A stretch of 10,904 nucleotides of DNA, from NCBI RefSeq assembly GCF_000718985.1, contig NZ_JODL01000052.1:1-10904 (forward strand), written 5' to 3'. Below, piece after piece: positions 6,681 through 10,904 of this stretch (the stretch's first letter is position 1; each line of letters opens with the position of its first letter). The notes beneath the pieces were generated by a model. That model saw nothing but the letters and a program-made list of their open reading frames with translations, was not told the origin of the DNA and did no database searches. Both the position numbers and the translations under genes were made by a program. Origin of the DNA: Streptomyces megasporus (lineage in GTDB: Bacteria > Actinomycetota > Actinomycetes > Streptomycetales > Streptomycetaceae).

Positions 6681-7955
6681 ATGGATATGCGGCAAGTGGC
6701 GGAGTTACGGGCTGAGTTAGCGGGATTCGTGGCGGATGTGTTCGCTTCGGTGCCGCGCAAGGACCAGCAGGCGAAGGGGGACTGTTACCTGCGGGGTTTG
6801 ATGCTGGACGGGCGGCGCAAGTCGATCCAGCCGATGGCCGAGCGGCTGCCGGACGGCAGCGAGCAGAATCTGCAGCAGTTCGTGAATCAGTCCCCCTGGG
6901 ACCCGGTGCCGGTGTAGCGGCGGATCGTGGAACGAATCGTGCCGCTGATCAGCCCAGATGCCTGGGCGATCGATGACGTGTCCGTCCCCAAGGACGGCCG
7001 GATGTCGGTTGGGGTGGCCCGTCAGTACTGCGATGCGCTGGGCAAGCGGGCCAACTGCCAGGTCGCGGTGAGCGTGCACGCGGTCAGTGACACCGCATCC
7101 TGCCCGTTGCAGTGGCGCCTGTTCCTGCCCGAGGAATGGGTCCAGGACACCGAACGCCGTCGCGTCACCCACGTACCCGAACAGGTCGGGCACCGGGAGA
7201 AGTGGCGGCTGGCGCTGGATGCCATGGACGAGCTGGCCGGCTGGGGTTTTACCCCGCCGGTGGTCGTGGCCGATGCCGGATACGGCACCGGCACACCCTT
7301 CCGGCTCGCGCTGGAGGAGCGACACCTGTCCTATGTGCTCGCGCTGACGGGCAAGGAAGTGGCCCACCCCGAGACGGCCGAGCCGCACTGGCCCGCCTAT
7401 GGCGGGCTGGGACCACCAACGCTGCCACGCTGTCGCACCCGGTCGCAGTCCATGGCTCACCTGGCCGCCCAAGCACCGGTCTCCCACTTCACCGAGGTCA
7501 CCTGGTGCGAAGGCGGCAAAGGGCCGATGACCTCACGGTTCGCCGTGCTGCGCGTGCGGCCCGCGGGCAAGCAGGCTCTGCGGGCCGCTCAGGAAGCCGG
7601 CGGCGGCCACTACCCATGGGACGGCACCCTGCCGCTGCGGACCCTGCTCGTGGAATGGCCCGCCGACCAGCCGGCGTCGACCGGCTACTGGATCTCCAAC
7701 CTGCCCGCCGCCACACCGGTCGAAGACCTGGTCCGGTGGGCGAAGATGCGCCGGCGCATCGAGCTCGACTACCGGGAACTCAAGCACGGTCTGGGTCTGG
7801 ATCACTTCGAAGGCCGCTCCTGGCCCGGCCGGCACCATCACGTCACCCTCGTCACCGCCGCCCAGGCCTTCCTCACCGAACACCGGTTGACCCCAAAAGC
7901 CCACACACCGGACTCACCCTCTACCAGATCCTCGACGCCCTCCAAAGCCTCCTGA
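6681..7955 (+). pseudogene. IS701-family transposase with in-frame stop; C-terminal frame change
   Basis: Transposase of the second element, starting at ATG 6681. The frame runs to an in-frame TAG at 6915-6917 (after SPWDPVPV), and the family sequence resumes directly in the same frame (RRIVERIVPLISPDAWAIDD). The stop is therefore a nonsense change, not a gene boundary. Counting through it, the triad is D98 (AIDDVS), D198 (VVADAGYG) and E361 (RRIELDYRELKHGLGLDHFEG). The frame then ends at 7955 with an unconserved Pro/Ser tail. The conserved-looking ending (GLTLYQILDALQSLLSCWTG, then a Cys-rich end) lies in the -1 frame and stops at 8029 inside the right inverted repeat. Probably inactive unless the TAG is suppressed or the 3' fragment (GTG 6927) is used. 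Confidence 0.85.
7892..7898 (+). other. Canonical -1 slippery heptamer C CCA AAA
   Basis: In the zero frame of the second IS701 transposase the codons are ACC CCA AAA GCC. The heptamer from 7892 to 7898 fits X XXY YYZ with X = C and Y = Z = A. A -1 slip here joins the conserved body exactly to the frame that encodes the Cys-rich C-terminus (45 more residues, stop TAA 8027-8029). It could be programmed frameshifting or a chance mutation at a homopolymer. Confidence 0.45.
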
Positions 7956-8043
7956 GCTGCTGGACCGGCACCTGCATCACCTGTCGCCAACCAGTCCCCA
8001 GAAGCTCACCGAGATCCACAACGACCTAACGGAGCACTACTAA

Positions 8044-8321
8044 CCCGATCACTGCGATGGCGAGAGGAACCACGAAATCCGTCACGGCGGCACATCATGG
8101 CTGCTCAATCAGTTCAAGGGAACACCGCGTCGTGCGGCCTGACAGCAGGACCAACGGCATCACAGCTCGTCGTCAACCGCGAATACATGAACATGTCCCG
8201 GCGTTCGTCCCCCACCTGTTGCCATCCACGCAGCACCGAGCGCAACCCGCGCGGAGCCAACCTCACCGCCGCTTCATCAATGACGACAGAGGGTGTCGGG
8301 TTTACGGCCGACGATGGACGT
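8044..8321 (+). other. Non-coding leader between the IS pair and the oxidase-like gene
   Basis: No convincing gene. A plus-strand frame beginning at 8097 is open into the downstream gene, but its added residues are low-complexity and Arg/Ser/Thr-rich. I treat it as leader. An in-frame ATG at 8280 is a possible alternative start for the next gene. Confidence 0.45.
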
Positions 8322-8843
8322 ATGCGCGAAACCCCAGAAGAACTCAACAAGCTCCAGTCCCTCCTCGACTTCTCCCTCTCCGGCTCGACCGCACACCTCC
8401 GCTCGATCGTCGAGGGCCGCACTATCACGGCGGCGCAGCTCACCGGGGTCCTCACCGGCATGTGCACGCTCGCCCTCTCGACGGTGACCGCAAAGGGCGA
8501 ACCGCGGATCAGCGGCGTCGACGGGCACTTCCTGCACGGCCGGTGGCACTTCGGCACGGCGCGCAACGCCGCCAAGGCCCGTCATCTCGCGGCCCGTCCG
8601 GCCGCCAGCGTCGCGTACATGCGCGGCGAGGACCTCGGCGTGTTCACCCACGGCACGGTGGAGGAGCTGAACCCCGAGGACGCCGAGCCCACGGCCGACT
8701 GGCAGGAACTCCTCGCCTACTTGAAGGACTTCTACGGCGACGACGACGCCTTCGACTGGAACCGCGAGGTCGTCTACTACCGGCTGAACCCGCACTGGAT
8801 GACCGTCTACGCCCCCGACCTCGACAAGCTCACCGGCACGTGA
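8322..8843 (+). CDS. Pyridoxamine 5'-phosphate oxidase-like (FMN/F420 split-barrel) protein
   Basis: About 173 residues from ATG 8322, the usual length of actinobacterial PNPOx-like split-barrel proteins that bind FMN or F420. Family features visible: LTGMCTLALSTVTAKGEPRI (first strands, residues ~44-64), VDGHFLHGRWHFGTARNAAKARHL (typical phosphate-contact region), PAASVAYMRGEDLGVFTHGT (strand pair ahead of the helix), and a closing VVYYRLNPHWMTVYAPD. True vitamin B6 oxidases are longer, so a role in B6 synthesis is unlikely; a redox or cofactor-binding role is all that can be said. GGAC lies 4-5 nt upstream of the chosen ATG. An upstream in-frame ATG at 8280 would add 14 poorly conserved residues. 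It ends 14 bp past the stop of the convergent remnant at 8830. Confidence 0.8.
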   Translation: MRETPEELNKLQSLLDFSLSGSTAHLRSIVEGRTITAAQLTGVLTGMCTLALSTVTAKGEPRISGVDGHFLHGRWHFGTARNAAKARHLAARPAASVAYMRGEDLGVFTHGTVEELNPEDAEPTADWQELLAYLKDFYGDDDAFDWNREVVYYRLNPHWMTVYAPDLDKLTGT

Positions 8844-8988
8844 CGCCGGGCCCGTCGACGAGGGCCTGCACCTGCGCGTACGTGGGTGCGGGGCCGGTCG
8901 ACGGCGCGCCGTCGCGTACCGCCAGCGCCGTGGCGACGGCCTCGCCCAGCGCCCGCCGGTACAGCAGCGACCCGAGGCTGCCCCGCCC
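8830..8988 (-). pseudogene. C-terminal remnant of an unrecognised protein
   Basis: On the minus strand about 50 residues have strong coding bias: GSLGSLLYRRALGEAVATAL followed by AVRDGAPSTGPAPTYAQVQALVDGPGV, stopping at TGA 8830-8832. Going upstream, the frame runs straight into the hairpin repeat at 8986-9028 and then into low-complexity sequence up to 9369 without a believable domain or start. I read it as the 3' stub of a gene whose front has been replaced, convergent to and overlapping the oxidase-like gene by 14 bp. A complete small gene with a poorly conserved N-terminus cannot be excluded. Function unknown. Confidence 0.35.
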
Positions 8989-9028
8989 CCAAGCTTTCAA
9001 CTCCGCTTCGCTGCGTTCGAGCAGGGGG
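8986..9028. repeat. Imperfect hairpin repeat resembling a common Streptomyces intergenic element
   Basis: The segment runs from CCCCCAAGCTTT to TTCGAGCAGGGGG, pairing CCCCC with GGGGG and GCT with AGC around a GC-rich loop. From memory, close variants of the outer parts occur many times in Streptomyces intergenic DNA, often past gene ends. Position near the 3' ends of two convergent reading frames would fit a transcription-termination role. Confidence 0.4.
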
Positions 9029-9029
9029 C

Positions 9030-9220
9030 CGCTCGGCGTCTTGCCGGTCCAGGGGACCAGGAACGACAAGGTCGCGAGTTGGCCCCGAACCCACGGAAGC
9101 AACTCCGCAGAGCACGACGACGGACCCTTGAGTTCCCACCGAGAACCCTTCAGATTGCGTGAACTTACGGGACTCGTCGGGTGTGAGTAGTCGCGGTACA
9201 GGAAGCGCCGCCGAGATTGA
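9030..9220. other. Stretch with no supportable gene
   Basis: Open frames cross this stretch on both strands, but none shows conserved motifs, consistent third-position bias or a start with a ribosome binding site. I see no tRNA or clear repeat. Confidence 0.4.
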
Positions 9221-9469
9221 TCAGGACGTGACGGGTCGGCGGTCCAGCCACGTTTGGAAGCCAATGGTGGGGCCGTCCAGCACGGTGTAGGAGTCGGTGG
9301 GTACGTCGCTGTATCCCTTGTGCCCTGCGGCGTGGTGGGCGGCGTCCAGCGCCTGGCGGCGGGCGTCACGCTCGTCGGTGGCGGTGTGGATCCGCAACCG
9401 GTAGGACTTCGACAGCTCCACCTCCACGTCGTAGGGGCGTTGTTCCTGGGGCGTGGTGTGGTCGGCCAT
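9221..9469 (-). CDS. Small hypothetical protein (82 residues)
   Basis: ATG at 9467-9469 has AGGGA 7 nt upstream, and the frame keeps good codon bias to TGA 9221. The frame also runs upstream of this ATG to 9604, but that part is Gly/Pro-rich and lies over the folded non-coding DNA before the IS110 gene, so I reject the longer start. The protein begins MADHTTPQEQRPYDVEVELS, continues with KSYRLRIHTATDERDARRQA and a His/Gly-rich middle, and ends WLDRRPVTS. The pattern of a beta strand, 'TATDERDAR' and a helix recalls the small DpnD/PcfM-like proteins of mobile elements, but the match is weak. No membrane or signal sequence. Function unknown. Confidence 0.55.
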   Translation of the reverse strand: MADHTTPQEQRPYDVEVELSKSYRLRIHTATDERDARRQALDAAHHAAGHKGYSDVPTDSYTVLDGPTIGFQTWLDRRPVTS

Positions 9470-9489
9470 GGCCGGTTCCCTAAGAATGG

Positions 9490-9680
9490 TTGGCGGTCCG
9501 GGAGGACCGGGTGTGGCTGATGGCGGTCTGTCGTTGATGGCTCGGAAGGAATGGCCGCCCGGTCCTCCGGGGCGCTCCGACCACTGATTGAGAACTGCGG
9601 TCATCGCTGGTTAGGGACCTGTCGGCGGGGTGTTCTTCGGGCCATGAAGTACGGGTCACGAGGGATACGGAGCGACGGGC
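9490..9680 (+). ncRNA. Candidate IS110 bridge-RNA region (5' non-coding end)
   Basis: IS110-group elements encode a structured bridge RNA in the non-coding end next to the transposase, with loops pairing to target and donor DNA. Here the only non-coding DNA before the transposase contains a strong long-range stem, GGAGGACCGGG (9501-9511) with CCCGGTCCTCC (9558-9568), a perfect 11-bp match extended by further pairs outside one mismatch. It encloses a 46-nt internal region. RNA ends, loops and the element's left boundary cannot be fixed from this copy alone. Confidence 0.35.
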
Positions 9681-10886
9681 TTGAGTACGCGGCAGGCGCG
9701 GATATGGGTCGGTATCGATGCCGGCAAGGGGCACCACTGGGCAGTGGCTCTCGACGCCGACGGCGAGACGCTGTTCTCGACGAAGGTGATCAACGACGAG
9801 GCCCAGATCCTCGCTCTCATCGAGACCGCCGGTGAGCGGGCCGACGAGGTGCGGTGGGCAGTGGACATCTCCGGCCGGGCCTCCACGCTGCTGCTGGCCC
9901 TGCTGGTGGCCCACGACCAGAACGTGGTCTACGTTCCCGGCCGGACGGTCAACCGCATGTCCGGCGCCTACCAGGGCGAAGGCAAGACCGACGCCAAGGA
10001 CGCGCGGATCATCGCCGACCAGGCCCGCATGCGCCCGAAGGGCTTCGCGGTCCTGGACACGCCCCCGGAGCTGGTCTCCACGCTCCGGGTCCTGACGAAT
10101 CACCGGGCCGACCTGATCGCCGACCGGGTCCGGCTGATCAACCGGCTGCGTGACCTGCTGGTCGGCATCTGCCCGGCGCTGGAACGGGCCTTCGACTACT
10201 CCGCGGCCAAGGGCCCGGTCGTCATGCTCACCGAGTACCAGACCCCGGCCGCCCTGCGAAGGGTCGGTGTCAAGCGGCTGACGACCTGGCTGGAACGCCG
10301 CAAGGTCCGCGGCGCCGGCACCGTCGCGGCCAAGGCCGTCGAGGCTGCCCAGTCCCAGCAGATCGCCCTGCCCGGCGAGAAGCGGGCCGCCAAGCTCGTC
10401 CGCGACCTCGCCCACCAGCTCCTGGCCCTGGACGAGCGGATCAAGGACAACGACCGGGAGATCCGCGAGACCTTCCGCGGCGACGACCGGGCCGAGATCA
10501 TCGAGTCCATGCCCGGCATGGGCCCGATCCTGGGGGCGGAGTTCGTCGCCATCGTCAGCGACCTGTCCGGCTATCGCGACGCCGGCCGCCTTGCCTCCCA
10601 CGCCGGCCTGGCCCCGGCCGCCCGGGACTCCGGCCGCCGCACCGGCAACCACCACCGGCCCAAACGCTACAACCGGCGCCTGCGGCACATCTTCTACATG
10701 GCCGCGCAGACCGCGATGATGCGGCCCGGCCCATCTCGCGACTACTACCTGCGGAAGCGATCCGAGGGGTTGATCCACACCCAGGCGTTGCTTGCGCTCG
10801 CCCGACGGCGAGTCGACGTGCTGTGGGCCATGCTGCGTGACAAGAGGCTGTTCACCTCCGCCCCGCCGGTCACGCAAGCGGCTTGA
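9681..10886 (+). CDS. IS110-family transposase (DEDD recombinase)
   Basis: A 401-residue IS110-family recombinase. The N-terminal RuvC-like DEDD domain shows IWVGIDAGKGHHWAV (D13), AVDISGRAS near residue 62, and the family signature GEGKTDAKDARIIADQARM with D104 and D107. The C-terminal Transposase_20 domain shows IIESMPGMGPILGAEFVAIV, LASHAGLAPAARDSGRRTGN (S317 in DSG is the candidate catalytic Ser) and KRYNRRLRHIFYMAAQTAM. TTG at 9681 is the first possible start, with GGAG about 9 nt upstream. No frameshift or stop. The element's right end lies at or beyond the window edge, only 18 bp after the stop codon. Third positions are strongly G/C (44 of 60 bases G/C at 10021-10080). Confidence 0.93.
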   Translation: MSTRQARIWVGIDAGKGHHWAVALDADGETLFSTKVINDEAQILALIETAGERADEVRWAVDISGRASTLLLALLVAHDQNVVYVPGRTVNRMSGAYQGEGKTDAKDARIIADQARMRPKGFAVLDTPPELVSTLRVLTNHRADLIADRVRLINRLRDLLVGICPALERAFDYSAAKGPVVMLTEYQTPAALRRVGVKRLTTWLERRKVRGAGTVAAKAVEAAQSQQIALPGEKRAAKLVRDLAHQLLALDERIKDNDREIRETFRGDDRAEIIESMPGMGPILGAEFVAIVSDLSGYRDAGRLASHAGLAPAARDSGRRTGNHHRPKRYNRRLRHIFYMAAQTAMMRPGPSRDYYLRKRSEGLIHTQALLALARRRVDVLWAMLRDKRLFTSAPPVTQAA

Positions 10887-10904
10887 CTTCATCATTGAGA
10901 TTCC

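Larger units (their letters stand above)
6626..8039 (+). mobile_element. Second IS701-family insertion sequence, 1414 bp, with defective transposase
   Basis: Terminal inverted repeats of 17 bp are perfect: TAGTGCTCCGTTAGGTC at 6626-6642 and its reverse complement at 8023-8039. Flanks are CTAG (left) and CTAA (right), both YTAR sites but not identical, so one copy has mutated or the left one was replaced when the first element arrived. Size is normal for the family. It is clearly a different element from the first: the transposases belong to different branches and the terminal repeats differ. Confidence 0.85.

Noticed and set aside
8057..9190. Plus-strand open frame of 377 codons across the oxidase-like gene
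   Set aside because: Arg/Pro/His-rich in the gene region, in a different frame from the recognisable split-barrel protein; a shadow.
9480..10895. Long minus-strand open frame (471 codons) opposite the IS110 transposase
   Set aside because: Gly/Val/Asp-rich shadow of the plus-strand transposase, without domain features.
9587..10900. Shared ATTGAGA at 9587-9593 and 10894-10900 as the IS110 ends
   Set aside because: Only 7 bp, and the left copy would exclude most of the putative bridge-RNA stem; chance match not excluded, and the right boundary may lie outside the window.
1..10904. CRISPR array, tRNA or rRNA genes
   Set aside because: I saw no regularly spaced repeats and no tRNA-like or rRNA-like segments on either strand.

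Overview
High-GC actinomycete DNA, most likely Streptomyces or a close relative. Signs are codons ending mainly in G or C, GTG/TTG starts, and two IS701-family and one IS110-family transposases of the kind common in Streptomyces. The window is accessory DNA: one cargo operon among insertion sequences, small orphan genes and gene remnants.

Layout. (1) 1-464, minus: 3' part of an unrecognised protein running off the left edge. A near-perfect 37-bp palindrome (485-521) and a gene-poor stretch follow. (2) 816-4572, minus: a tight three-gene operon, transcribed in the order SF1 (UvrD/Rep-like) helicase-ATPase, DarT-like ADP-ribosyltransferase, ADP-ribosylglycohydrolase (ARH/DraG family). The first two genes overlap by 4 bp (ATGA); the second and third are 8 bp apart. 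(3) 4794-6621 and 6626-8039: two different IS701-family elements side by side, separated only by CTAG. The first has an intact transposase plus an extra small ORF. The second has a transposase broken by an in-frame stop and changes frame near its 3' end at a canonical slippery heptamer. (4) 8322-8843, plus: a pyridoxamine 5'-phosphate oxidase-like FMN/F420 split-barrel protein, with a convergent gene remnant and a hairpin repeat behind it. (5) 9221-9469, minus: a small hypothetical protein. (6) 9681-10886, plus: an IS110-family transposase, preceded by about 210 bp of non-coding DNA that can fold and is where this group normally encodes its bridge RNA.

Main result. The operon pairs a likely DNA ADP-ribosyltransferase toxin of the DarT type with an ARH-fold hydrolase instead of the macrodomain (DarG) or NADAR antitoxins known for DarT, and adds an SF1 helicase. 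All expected ARH metal-site residues are present, so the hydrolase should be active. The simplest reading is a toxin-antitoxin or anti-phage module in which the transferase modifies DNA (or another nucleic acid or protein target), the ARH enzyme removes the modification, and the helicase senses, unwinds or repairs the DNA involved. Family assignments come from motifs read by eye; the joint function is inference.
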